From Hymenobacter montanus (GTDB lineage Bacteria > Bacteroidota > Bacteroidia > Cytophagales > Hymenobacteraceae): a stretch of 64,000 nt of DNA. Position numbers and translations under genes: made by a program. Location of the stretch: NCBI RefSeq assembly GCF_014699115.1, contig NZ_JACXAD010000001.1, forward strand, positions 248,001 through 312,000, written 5' to 3'. The stretch's first letter is position 1. Each line of letters starts with the position of its first letter. This document shows, piece after piece, positions 26,501 to 34,412 of this stretch. A model generated the notes under the pieces. That model did not search any database, was not told the origin of the DNA, and saw nothing but the letters and a program-made list of their open reading frames with translations.

Positions 26501-28600
26501 CGGCGCCACGCTGGTCGCAGCCGTCGGGCCGTTGTTAGTCGTGGTGAGCGTATAAGTGATGCTCGCGCCCGGCAGGGCCGAGGTCGGGTTCGAACTGAGC
26601 GTCGTGGTCAAGTCCGCTGACTGCAATGCCGTCGTGGTGACGGTTGACCCGTTGTTGCCCGAGTTGGGGTCCGAGGTGCTCGATGTAACCGTACCGCTAG
26701 CCGTAACCGACGTGGTCGGCATCGTGAAGCTGAGCGTGTTGGTTACATTAGCACCGCTGGCCAGGCTGCCGACCGTGCTGAACGTGGCCACCCGCGTGGT
26801 GGCATTATAAGTGCCTCCGGGTACCGAAACGGCTCCAACCACGTTCGCGGGCAGCGTCACGCTCGGCGCCACGTTGGTCGCAGCCGTCGGGCCGTTATTG
26901 GTCGTAGTGAGCGTATAAATGATATTTGTCCCGGGCAAGGCTGAGGTCGGGTTCGAGGTAAGCGTCGTGGTCAGATCGGCCGACTGCAATGCCGTCGTAG
27001 TCACACTCGAGCCGTTGTTGCCCGTGTTGGACTCATTGCTGGCCGAGGTCGTGCCAGTGGCCGTGACCGACGTACCGGGCATGGTGAAGCTAAGCGTATT
27101 GGTTAGGTTCGAGTTGCCCGCCAGGCTGGCGACCGTGTTGAACGTGGCCGTCCGGGTGCCGGCATTGTAGCTGCCCCCGGTTACCGAAACCGTAGACGGA
27201 TTCACGCCCGCGGGCAGCGTCACGCTGGAGGAGACGTTGGTGGCAGCAGTGGCGCTGTTGTTCCGAGTGGTCAGGGTGTAGACCACGGTCGAACCAGGTA
27301 TGGCTGAAGTCGGGTTCGAACTGAGCGTCGTCGTCAGGTCGGCGAACTGCGCGGCTGTTACATTGACCAGAATGGTCGCCGGGACCGACTCAATGTTTGC
27401 CTGGTTCTTCACCGTATACGGAATACTGACGGTGCCTATGCCCCACGAAACGTTGGGCGTAAATGTCACCAGGCCGGCTGGAGTTACCGAGAACGTACCC
27501 GCCCCATTCGATGGCGAATAGCTAGTCTGTACGCCGGGCGTGCTGGGGTCGAGGTCCACCGAGTTGGAAAGGAAATTACTACCGGGGAAAACGTCGTTGG
27601 CCAGGGCGTTTAACGTGACCGACTGGTTAGCGGGGGTCGTGGCCTGGTCGTTGTTGGCGATTGGCGCCAGTATCGCCGTCAGGTCGCGGATTTCGTGGAT
27701 GTTGGTATTGTCGCCGGTCGTAGCCGCGTAGCCTATCCGCAAGGTAGAGGGAGGCAGCGGCAGCTGCTGCTTGTCAATAACCGTTGTTACCTGCGTCCCG
27801 TGCTGGATACGCACCGTTAATTCGTACGAGCTGCCCTTGGGCACCAGGTCGATGATGGCCCGGCGGAAATCACCGCTCCCTTGCTGGGCGCGGGCCGTGG
27901 GCACGTTGAGATTAAAGGGCAACGGGTTCGGGCCCGTACCGGCAAGATAAGGGTAGCTGTCTACGGCCCGGCCCCGGACGGCTACGGACTGTGGCGAGCG
28001 GCGCACCGGAAACAAATTGGATTGCACCCCACCAACCCGGCCTTCGACGGGATTGGAGAAGTTGCCCCACGGGTCAATGCCAACCCCGATATAGCCGCCC
28101 GTTAAGCCGGGGTCGTCATTACCCGCTGTGCCCACCTTTTGGGCGTAGCCCAGCGAGCCACCGTTAGCACCCGCCGAGAAGTTCCCAATGGGCATGTTCC
28201 CGTCAAACAGGAAGAAGGAAAATCCATCCGCACCCGTCCCCCCGTAGGCAAAGAAGTCGAAGGTGACCCGGAAACCCTGGCCCGTTGGAAGCTGGGTGTT
28301 GTCGAAGGCATAGCCCATCTGGTTGTTAAGCGCACGAGTCAGGCGCAGGTAGCCCGCGCCATCGGGGTCGATACCGGCGCCGGCAGTGAGCTGGGCACTG
28401 CCGCCCAGGGTGAAGCCCGGTGCGGTAGTGTTCCGAAACGCCATGGAACGCAGTTGGGCATGAACCATCGAATACCCGCTTAGCAGGGCATTCAGCAACA
28501 ACCCTAATGCCAGAGAAGTAACTAATCGTCGGCTCAAAAAAGAAAAGGACGTTAATCGTTCTGTAAAAATTTTCATGGGATAAGTAGTAAGGGTTTTCAT
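23507..28600 (-). CDS. giant secreted lectin-like/DUF11-repeat protein with T9SS sorting domain
   Basis: A 1697-residue surface protein. A signal peptide ends near residue 49 (SGYSMVHAQ). Residues about 50-300 form an L-type lectin-like domain (QMGYAFDN, ADGFSFFLFDG, GGYIGVGIDPWGNF), followed by an Ig/cadherin-like domain to about 418. Nine DUF11 beta-sandwich repeats of about 120 residues run from there to about 1500, followed by a fibronectin-like segment (LPVELARFEAV). The end is a type IX secretion type A sorting domain (LYPNPTSGQA to VLPLVRN). Secretion across the outer membrane by T9SS and anchoring are inferred from that domain. An alternative ATG at 28576 gives a shorter signal. The likely role is adhesion or sugar binding. 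Confidence 0.9.
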   Translation of the reverse strand: MKTLTTYPMKIFTERLTSFSFLSRRLVTSLALGLLLNALLSGYSMVHAQLRSMAFRNTTAPGFTLGGSAQLTAGAGIDPDGAGYLRLTRALNNQMGYAFDNTQLPTGQGFRVTFDFFAYGGTGADGFSFFLFDGNMPIGNFSAGANGGSLGYAQKVGTAGNDDPGLTGGYIGVGIDPWGNFSNPVEGRVGGVQSNLFPVRRSPQSVAVRGRAVDSYPYLAGTGPNPLPFNLNVPTARAQQGSGDFRRAIIDLVPKGSSYELTVRIQHGTQVTTVIDKQQLPLPPSTLRIGYAATTGDNTNIHEIRDLTAILAPIANNDQATTPANQSVTLNALANDVFPGSNFLSNSVDLDPSTPGVQTSYSPSNGAGTFSVTPAGLVTFTPNVSWGIGTVSIPYTVKNQANIESVPATILVNVTAAQFADLTTTLSSNPTSAIPGSTVVYTLTTRNNSATAATNVSSSVTLPAGVNPSTVSVTGGSYNAGTRTATFNTVASLAGNSNLTNTLSFTMPGTSVTATGTTSASNESNTGNNGSSVTTTALQSADLTTTLTSNPTSALPGTNIIYTLTTTNNGPTAATNVAPSVTLPANVVGAVSVPGGTYNATTRVATFSTVGSLASGANVTNTLSFTMPTTSVTASGTVTSSTSDPNSGNNGSTVTTTALQSADLTTTLSSNPTSALPGASITYTLTTTNNGPTAATSVAPSVTLPANVVGAVSVPGGSYNATTRVATFNTVGSLASGSNVANTLSFTMPATSVTATGTATSSTSDPNPGNNGSSVTTTAIPMADLTTALNSSPTSALPGTNILYTFTTTNNGPMAAINVVPSVTLPANVVGAVTVPGGTYNATTRVATFSTVGSLASGSTWTNVLSFVMPTTSVTASGTATSSTSDPNPGNNSSTVTTTALQSADLRTALVSNPTSALPGASIIYTLTTTNDGPTAATNVVPSVTLPANVVGAVSVPGGTYNATTRVATFSTVGSLASGSNVTNTLSFTMPTTSVTASGTVTSSTSDPNTSNNGSSVTTTAIPTADLTTTLSSNPTSALIGSTVTYTLITRNNSGNAATNVSSSVTLPAGVNPSTVSVTGGSYNAGTRTATFNTVASLAGNSNLTNTLSFTMPGTSVTATGTTSASNEIDTSNNGSSVTTGVLPTADLTTTLSSNPTSALMGSTVVYTLTTRNNSGSAATNVSSSVTLPTSVSAATVSVTGGSYNATTRTATFNTVASLASGSNLTNTLSFTMPGTAVTATGTTSATNEVNTSNNGSSVTTAALPTADLTTTLSSNPTSALPGSTITYTLTTRNNSGSAATSVSSSVTLPASVNPATISVTGGSYNATTRTATFNTVASLASGSNLTNTLSFTMPATSVAATGTTSATNEVNTSNNGSATSTAVEANADLQTTLTGPATAPANTSVTYTLITQNNGPDPAINVRPTVTLPESAISVSVPPGATYNSTTHVVTLAPIGNLSYPGTDTKAISFTMLNPPGTGAGTPVTSNGYVTANTPDLNMSNNTSSAVTVVQKPLPVELARFEAVAVKNDAVLTWTTAAEVNNDRFEVERSFDGRSFERVGTQRGQGSSFRPTDYRFTDVGASRLGYPLVYYRLRQFDIDGKDTRGPVQAVMFTSVTKASGELYPNPTSGQAMLDLKQLPTGTYQVRLFDLTGREVGRYTLASGAEHALNVQSLPQGNYVVRVVGDKVSLVLPLVRN
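24420..27350 (-). repeat. tandem DUF11-coding repeats
   Basis: Nine units of about 365 bp start at ADLTTTL-like motifs. They fall into two subtypes: A (RNNS, TLPAGVNPSTVSVTGG, SASNE) for units 1, 6, 7 and 8, and B (TTNNGPTAATNV, NVVGAVSVPGG, SSTSDPN) for units 2-5; unit 9 is divergent. The order A-BBBB-AAA suggests block duplication or gene conversion. Confidence 0.8.
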
Positions 28601-28647
28601 GTGGTAGATTAGGGAGGGTGAACTAGGAGAAATCTGAGTTGGACGGT

Positions 28648-28655
28648 CAAATATA
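28648..28655 (-). promoter_or_regulatory. -7 promoter box for the giant surface protein gene
   Basis: On the minus strand TATATTTG is a perfect match to TAnnTTTG, 48 nt before the ATG. A TTG lies 23 nt further upstream. The surrounding DNA is AT-rich, as expected for a promoter region. Confidence 0.45.
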
Positions 28656-29820
28656 TGAGAAAACTGTCGGTATTGCTACAATGTTTGCAAAATCTGCAAA
28701 ATCCTTATTCAAATAACACAAGTTACTGAAAAACAGAATAAATGCTTACAAATAGGCTGTGCTTTTGCACCTTGTTCCTATTTTATTGTCGTTTTGTGAG
28801 TTGAGTCGTAAAGGAGCCCAATTATGCCTGGATAACATCCTTAAAATCGACTGATCCAGGAGCAAATAAAAAATTCAATAATATAAATATTTTATGAGCC
28901 ATCCAGTAACCCTGTTTAGTTATAATTATCACTGAATAGTTAATCAATATTGGCTTCAACTTTGCAATAAATATCAATGCTTTTCTGTATATTGATGATT
29001 TTCAGATCTTAATTGTCTTAAATAGCTTCCGGTTTTAACACCAACACGGGCGCACATATTGGTACTATAGCGCTAGGGAGAAAAACGGATGACAATTAAT
29101 CATAAGCCATAAAATATCAACTTATCATGATAGTAATAGAAGTCATAGTTCTTAAAGAAACCACCAGAATTTGGCCGAGAAGGCTAGCTGAACAAACCAA
29201 ATGCGAGTAACTCCGCATATTAAAGGTTACCATGCCATAAATTATGACTATACCAGTAAAAACAAGATAAAAGCTTGAGGAAACCGGCTGAATTCATAAA
29301 TAAACTTCCAGTACTTTTTAATTTTTATCGATAACCGCAATACTTTTTAGCCAAATAGCACGAGTCGCTGCAAATAAATATATGAATTTCTTTTGGCTCC
29401 GCTACAGCACCATCGTTTTAGCTGGTTGCTGTTCCATTCGTGCATTTAGCTAGGCCAGACTCCAACCACGCCCGGCAGCTCCTTTGGTGAGGTAGAGCCC
29501 CTGAGCGGACCACGAACCAGCCCAAGCGCACCTAACGCCTTAAGTTACTGCCCGAGTGGATTCTTCACCAACTAGTTGGAACAGCCCTCCCCACACTGGT
29601 TGGTGAGCAATTAGGTCCAGTGGTCCTCTCGCCGATATAATACTTATACTTACGGGCACGAGGGTGGCGGAGCGTAACTCACGCTGCCGACGACGGGTTC
29701 GCGGCGGGCGCTGAGTTTTTGGCCCGCTCCTTGTTAAAGCACTAGCAGTGAGGCGCGATATGCCACCGGGTTCGGGGCTTATACTGATGAGCGCTACCAA
29801 GCTTACTCTCTTGTTTACCG
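28656..29820. other. 1.2-kb non-coding region, mostly AT-rich
   Basis: No convincing ORF is present on either strand. 28656-29400 is markedly AT-rich with many A/T runs, unlike the rest of the window; 29460-29760 returns to high GC. It holds the upstream regions of the giant surface protein and of the DUF1800 gene, and perhaps small RNAs, none of which I can define. Confidence 0.5.
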
Positions 29821-31206
29821 ATGTTGAATCAGCAACAACTGCAGCATTTATTCCTCCGGGCGGGCTTCGGCGAGACGCCGCAAGCCATCCAGCCCCTGCT
29901 GGGCACCTCCCGGGAGGTAATCGTAGAAAAGCTGTTCGCTTCCTCGCGGGAGTACAAAAACGTCTCCTACCTCCCCTACCCTCTGCACGAGGGGCAGTAC
30001 GACAAGGGCCTGAACGTGTTTCAGCTCGTAGCCCTGATTCTGCGCTCCAAGCAGGAGATGGAGGAGCTCAATGCCGAGTGGCTGTTCAAAATGACCTATA
30101 CTCCCGCGGTGCTGCGGGAAAAAATGACCTTCTTCTGGCATAATCACTTTGCGACTTCGGCGCCCTTTGCCTATCTCATGCAGGTGCAAAACAACACCCT
30201 GCGCAAGCACGCCCTGGGCAACTTTGGCCAGCTGCTGCACGCGGTGGCCAAAGACCCGGCCATGATTATCTACCTCAATAACCAGGAAAACAAGAAAAAC
30301 CACCCCAACGAAAACTTCGCCCGCGAGGTAATGGAGCTGTTTTGCCTGGGCGAGGGCAACTACTCCGAAAAGGACATCAAGGAAGCCGCCCGGGCGTTTA
30401 CCGGGTGGACGGTTAACCTGAAGGGGGAATTTGAATTCCAGCCCCAGGAACACGACGCTGGCGAAAAAATAATCTTTGGCCAGCGCGGAAACTTCGGCGG
30501 CGAGGACGTCATCAGGCTGATTCTGGAGCGGAAAGAAACCGCTCGTTACGTGGTCGGCAAAATCTACCGCGAGTTTGTCAACCCCGTGGCTCATCCGGCG
30601 CGCGTGGCCGAGCTGGCCGATGGTTTTTACCGGAGCGGCTACGACATCAGCCTGCTGATGAAAAAGATCTTTCTGGCCGACTGGTTTTACGCCGACGAAA
30701 ACCGGGGCGTAAAAATCTGCTCGCCCGTGGAGCTGCTGGTCCGCTACAAAAAGCTGGTGGGGCTGGAGTTCAAGAACCCCAAATCCCTGATTGAGCTGCA
30801 GCAGGTGCTGGGGCAAATCCTGTTCTTCCCGCCCAACGTGGCTGGCTGGCCGGGGGGCCCCACCTGGATTGACAGCACCTCCCTGCTGCTACGGCTCAAC
30901 CTGCCGGCCCGCCTGCTGAGCGGAACCGCGTTCAACGTCTCGGCCAAGCCCGCGTTCGAGGAAGATGCGGCCGTGGCCGCCGGCCCCCCGAAAAGCAAAG
31001 GCGAGCTAACCGCCGACTGGTCGGCCCTGGAAAGTTTTTTTAAAGCGGAAGCCCCCACCCAGCTCGCCGAAAAGCTTATTGCCCACTTCATTCAGTGCGA
31101 CCCAAAAACCATCGACCGGCGCCTGCTCCAGTCCGATGCCGCTGATAATTCCCTCCGCGGGATGTGTGCCCGCCTGATGTCGCTGCCCGAATTTCAACTG
31201 ATCTGA
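29821..31206 (+). CDS. DUF1800 family protein
   Basis: A 461-residue DUF1800 protein. Family landmarks are HLFLRAGFG near the start, EKMTFFWHNHFAT, NENFAREVMELFCLGEGNYSE, AARAFTGW and FPPNVAGWPGG near the end. Its biochemical role is not established. DUF1800 genes nearly always precede a DUF1501 gene, as here (6 bp apart), and the two probably form an exported complex. No clear signal peptide is visible at this N-terminus. Confidence 0.9.
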   Translation: MLNQQQLQHLFLRAGFGETPQAIQPLLGTSREVIVEKLFASSREYKNVSYLPYPLHEGQYDKGLNVFQLVALILRSKQEMEELNAEWLFKMTYTPAVLREKMTFFWHNHFATSAPFAYLMQVQNNTLRKHALGNFGQLLHAVAKDPAMIIYLNNQENKKNHPNENFAREVMELFCLGEGNYSEKDIKEAARAFTGWTVNLKGEFEFQPQEHDAGEKIIFGQRGNFGGEDVIRLILERKETARYVVGKIYREFVNPVAHPARVAELADGFYRSGYDISLLMKKIFLADWFYADENRGVKICSPVELLVRYKKLVGLEFKNPKSLIELQQVLGQILFFPPNVAGWPGGPTWIDSTSLLLRLNLPARLLSGTAFNVSAKPAFEEDAAVAAGPPKSKGELTADWSALESFFKAEAPTQLAEKLIAHFIQCDPKTIDRRLLQSDAADNSLRGMCARLMSLPEFQLI

Positions 31207-31212
31207 ACGCTG

Positions 31213-32424
31213 ATGACGACGAACCGCAGAACCTTTATTAAGTCGGCGGCGCTGGCTTCCGGCTCGCTGCTGATTCCCAACTTTCTGCACGGACTGGGCC
31301 GGTTAGGCCCCTCCGAGGGCATTCCTGGGAAAACCCTGGTCATTGTGCAGCTGTCCGGGGGCAACGACGGGCTTAACTGCGTCGTGCCTTTCCGCAACGA
31401 CCAGTATTATAAGCTGCGGCCCAACCTGGCCATCCCCCAGAAGGACCTCATTGGCATCACCGGCGAAGTGGGGCTGAACAAAAACCTGAAAGAGCTAGCC
31501 ACTCTTTACGACCAGGGCGAGCTGGCCATTCTCAACAACGTCGGCTACCCAAACCCGAACCGCTCACACTTCCGCTCGATGGACATCTGGCAGAGCGGCA
31601 GCGACGCCGACCAGGTGCTGAGTTCGGGTTGGGTGGGCCGCTACCTCGATGCCAGCTGCGGGTCGCGGTGCCCCGCGCCGCACGCCGCCGTGGAGCTCGA
31701 CGATACCCTCAGCCTGGCCCTGAAAGGCGTGAAAGGCCGGGGCTTGGCGTTTCACGACCCGGCCGACCTGTACCGGCTCTCGACCAACCCGGTGCTGCGC
31801 AAGCTGAGTCCCGCGCCGCCGGAACCGGGTAAAAACCCTTCCCTGGAATTTCTGCACAAAACCCTGGCGGAAACCAATCAGTCGGTGGACTACATCTACG
31901 CGCATTCCAAGATTTACCGCTCTTCCCAGACCTACCCCGCGCACGAGTTTGGCCGGCGGATGAAGCTCATCGCGGAGCTCATCGGCTCGGGCAGCGAAAC
32001 GAAAGTCTACTACATCTCGCTGCCCGGCTTCGACACTCACGCCCTCCAGAAGATGTTCCACAGCGCGGTGCTGAAAACGTACGCCCAAACCATCGGGGCC
32101 TTCTGCGCCGACCTCAAAGCCAGCAACCGGTTCAACGACACCGTCGTGCTGACGTTTTCGGAGTTTGGCCGCCGGGTAGCGCAGAATGCCAGCAAGGGCA
32201 CCGACCACGGCACGGCCAACAACGTGTACATTGCCGGCGGCGGGCTGGGCCGCGCCGGCATCCTCAACGAAATGCCCAACCTGACCCAACTCGACGAGGG
32301 CGACCTCATCCACACCGTCGACTTCCGGCGGGTGTACGCCACGCTGCTGGAGCGAGCCCTGCGGGTGAACTCGGAAAAAGTGCTGGCCCAGCGGTTTGCG
32401 CCACTAGATTTTCTGAAAGGATAA
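31213..32424 (+). CDS. DUF1501 family protein with twin-arginine-like leader
   Basis: The 403-residue protein starts MTTNRRTFIKSAALASGSLL, a Tat-type leader with RRTFIK. The core shows LVIVQLSGGNDGLN, NPNRSHFRSMDIWQSG, a GFDTHALQ motif and TFSEFGRRVAQNASKGTDHG, the hallmarks of DUF1501, which belongs to the alkaline-phosphatase/sulfatase-like fold. The substrate is unknown. It is translated directly after the DUF1800 gene; the pair is common in Bacteroidota and Planctomycetes. Confidence 0.92.
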   Translation: MTTNRRTFIKSAALASGSLLIPNFLHGLGRLGPSEGIPGKTLVIVQLSGGNDGLNCVVPFRNDQYYKLRPNLAIPQKDLIGITGEVGLNKNLKELATLYDQGELAILNNVGYPNPNRSHFRSMDIWQSGSDADQVLSSGWVGRYLDASCGSRCPAPHAAVELDDTLSLALKGVKGRGLAFHDPADLYRLSTNPVLRKLSPAPPEPGKNPSLEFLHKTLAETNQSVDYIYAHSKIYRSSQTYPAHEFGRRMKLIAELIGSGSETKVYYISLPGFDTHALQKMFHSAVLKTYAQTIGAFCADLKASNRFNDTVVLTFSEFGRRVAQNASKGTDHGTANNVYIAGGGLGRAGILNEMPNLTQLDEGDLIHTVDFRRVYATLLERALRVNSEKVLAQRFAPLDFLKG

Positions 32425-32457
32425 GCCCGCCTTCACTGCTCCATTACCAGAGCGTAA

Positions 32458-32478
32458 CGCGGACTCGCAGAGTCCGCG
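32458..32478. repeat. short hairpin element, copy 1
   Basis: CGCGGACTC and GAGTCCGCG form a perfect 9-bp stem around GCA, 33 bp after the DUF1501 stop. A related hairpin lies at 41009-41031. Without a T run it is not a classical terminator but may act as a 3' stabiliser or REP-like unit. Confidence 0.55.
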
Positions 32479-32519
32479 CGTATCCCTGCCTCGCCCCCTC
32501 ACTTCACCCTGCTTATTCT

Positions 32520-33242
32520 ATGACCAAGCTTCTGATCATCATTATGTTGAGCATCGTTGCCCCGCGGGCAAACGCGCAGGATTCCACCGCCCTGAAAAAT
32601 GCCGCTCCCCTGAGAACACCGTATGAAATGTCGGGCTCCGAGCTTATTTTTTCTTCCGGCGAGGTATCCAGCTACGGCCAGAAGCTGAAAAGTGACGGCC
32701 GCTTCAGTGCCTTCCTTCATCTCAACTACCAGTCGCACTACGACTACACGCCCTCGTTCGGGATATACTCGGGTCTGAGCTTGATTAATGTAGGCTTCGC
32801 TCACCGCCTCCCCCTGGCCAATGGCGACGACCTGCAACTCACGCAGCGTAGCTACAGCCTCGGAATTCCGCTCGCTGTTAAGGTGGGAAACATGGGCAAG
32901 CGCACTTATCTGGCCGTGGGCGCCTCCCTGGAATACATGTTCCATTACCGACGGAAGGCCTTCTACAACGGAGAGCGAGGTAGTACATCCAGCTGGTTCC
33001 CGAGCGAAGTACGGCCGTTTAATTCGGCTGTATTCGCGGAATTGCACCTGTCCAAAGGCTTTTACATTCGGGCCAAGTATTACCTGAGCGATTTCCTGCG
33101 CAACCAGGAATCCCTTATTCCAGTACCCGGCACGTCCGAGGTCGTCAGCTTCCGGCCCGAGAAAAGCAGCCTGGGCTACGTGTCCATCGGCTGGGTGCTC
33201 ATGGTCCGCAAAAAGCGACACGCCACCAAATCCGAGGTTTAA
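32520..33242 (+). CDS. putative outer-membrane beta-barrel protein
   Basis: A 240-residue protein with a short signal peptide (LLIIIMLSIVAPRANAQ, cleaved near 20) and alternating amphipathic strands with aromatic ends (FGIYSGLSLINVGFAHRL, TYLAVGASLEYMFHY, SSLGYVSIGWVLMV). This fits an 8-10 strand outer-membrane barrel of the PorT/OmpW-like size. No specific family is recognised. It stands alone after the DUF1501 gene. Confidence 0.7.
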   Translation: MTKLLIIIMLSIVAPRANAQDSTALKNAAPLRTPYEMSGSELIFSSGEVSSYGQKLKSDGRFSAFLHLNYQSHYDYTPSFGIYSGLSLINVGFAHRLPLANGDDLQLTQRSYSLGIPLAVKVGNMGKRTYLAVGASLEYMFHYRRKAFYNGERGSTSSWFPSEVRPFNSAVFAELHLSKGFYIRAKYYLSDFLRNQESLIPVPGTSEVVSFRPEKSSLGYVSIGWVLMVRKKRHATKSEV

Positions 33243-33359
33243 GTAGCCCAGGGCCCGCTTGCCCAACCCGAAAGCTACCGATTCCCCAACCACAACTACG
33301 GGCCTATCCTCGGCGGGCGGAACCCGAACTAGTCCTTGGGGTGCTACCGCCCAGGGGGC

Positions 33360-33971
33360 TTACCGCTCCGTTTCGGGAGCCGGCGGGGGTAGGGTGCCGT
33401 TCGCGAACTCCTCGGTGAAGACGCGGTAGCGGTCGAGGATGGAGCGCACCGAGCGGCGCAGCACGATTTCACCCATGGGCCCTTCGGGGACGCTCACCCC
33501 CGAGGCGTAGCCGTTCCATACCGCGCGGTTGGTTTTCACGTCGATGAGGGTGAGCAGCAGCGTGCCCTCGGCCAGCAGCAGGCGCACCGGCTGGTAGCCC
33601 TGGCGCAGTTCCTTGGGCGTGTCGTCGCTCTCCTCCACATTGCGCTTTATCCACTGGCTGAGGTCTTCCTGCACAAACCCGTGGAAGCTCATATCGCCCT
33701 GGTACACCCGGAAATTCACCAGCATGTCGGGGCGGCGGTGGGCCTGGCGGTAGCCCTGCACTTGCAGGCGCTGGCGGATGGCCTGCCGGACCGATTCGCC
33801 CAGGCGGCTGGTATCGGCCGTGAGGCCACTACCACTAACGAAGTCGTAGGTGTGGTAGTGGCGGAAGTTGCCCCGGTAGCTATAATCAGAGTCCACCCGG
33901 GCTTCGCGGGTAGTCATGCAGCCGGCCAGGGCCCCCGCAACGAAAAGAACTAGCGTAAAAATAGGTCTCAT
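33360..33971 (-). CDS. DUF4136 lipoprotein
   Basis: A 203-residue lipoprotein: signal peptide with lipobox LAGC (Cys about 18), then a DUF4136-like domain (VDSDYSYRGNFRHYHTYDF, VRQAIRQRLQVQGYRQAHRRPDMLVNFRVYQ, IDVKTNRAVWNGYASGV). DUF4136 proteins are small envelope lipoproteins of unknown function. It is monocistronic, convergent with the preceding barrel gene. Confidence 0.88.
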   Translation of the reverse strand: MRPIFTLVLFVAGALAGCMTTREARVDSDYSYRGNFRHYHTYDFVSGSGLTADTSRLGESVRQAIRQRLQVQGYRQAHRRPDMLVNFRVYQGDMSFHGFVQEDLSQWIKRNVEESDDTPKELRQGYQPVRLLLAEGTLLLTLIDVKTNRAVWNGYASGVSVPEGPMGEIVLRRSVRSILDRYRVFTEEFANGTLPPPAPETER

Positions 33972-34412
33972 ATAAAAAGAATAAACCAGGGTTAGTTACT
34001 ACCAATGTACGAATTCTAAGGCCCTTAGCGAAATCTTGATCGGCGACAAAAAGCAAAACCCGCCTTTTCGCGCATGGTGCCCGTTTTTATTGGTAGCCCG
34101 CTCCTAGCGCCAACCGTTCGGCGTAGCGCGATACTGCCGGGCAGTAAATCTCCGGGCAAATCAATTTTTAAAGAGCAGCGGCCAGTTCTCGATGCCCCTG
34201 AAGCAACCGGCAACTCATGACCCTTCCTCGGTGCGTGAAATGCGCACAGGAACTGGCATGATTTAAATCGTGAATTTCTAAAAAAGCCATCATCAGTTTA
34301 GCAGCTGTGGCCTTATTCAGCTCGAAGTCTACTCTTTTCAAAAGGAAGTTCGTAAGGCATTCGAGTACAGCACTATTCTGGTTGAAGGACCAATATAGCG
34401 TTATCCACCCGC
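33972..34412. other. intergenic, no gene seen
   Basis: No ORF with coding character is found. The stretch is moderately AT-rich in its right half. It contains the upstream region of the DUF4136 gene and the end of the ABC transporter transcript. Confidence 0.4.

Noticed and set aside
24273..27731. Series of plus-strand ORFs opposite the DUF11 repeats
   Set aside because: They repeat at the same period as the DUF11 units and are antisense shadows.
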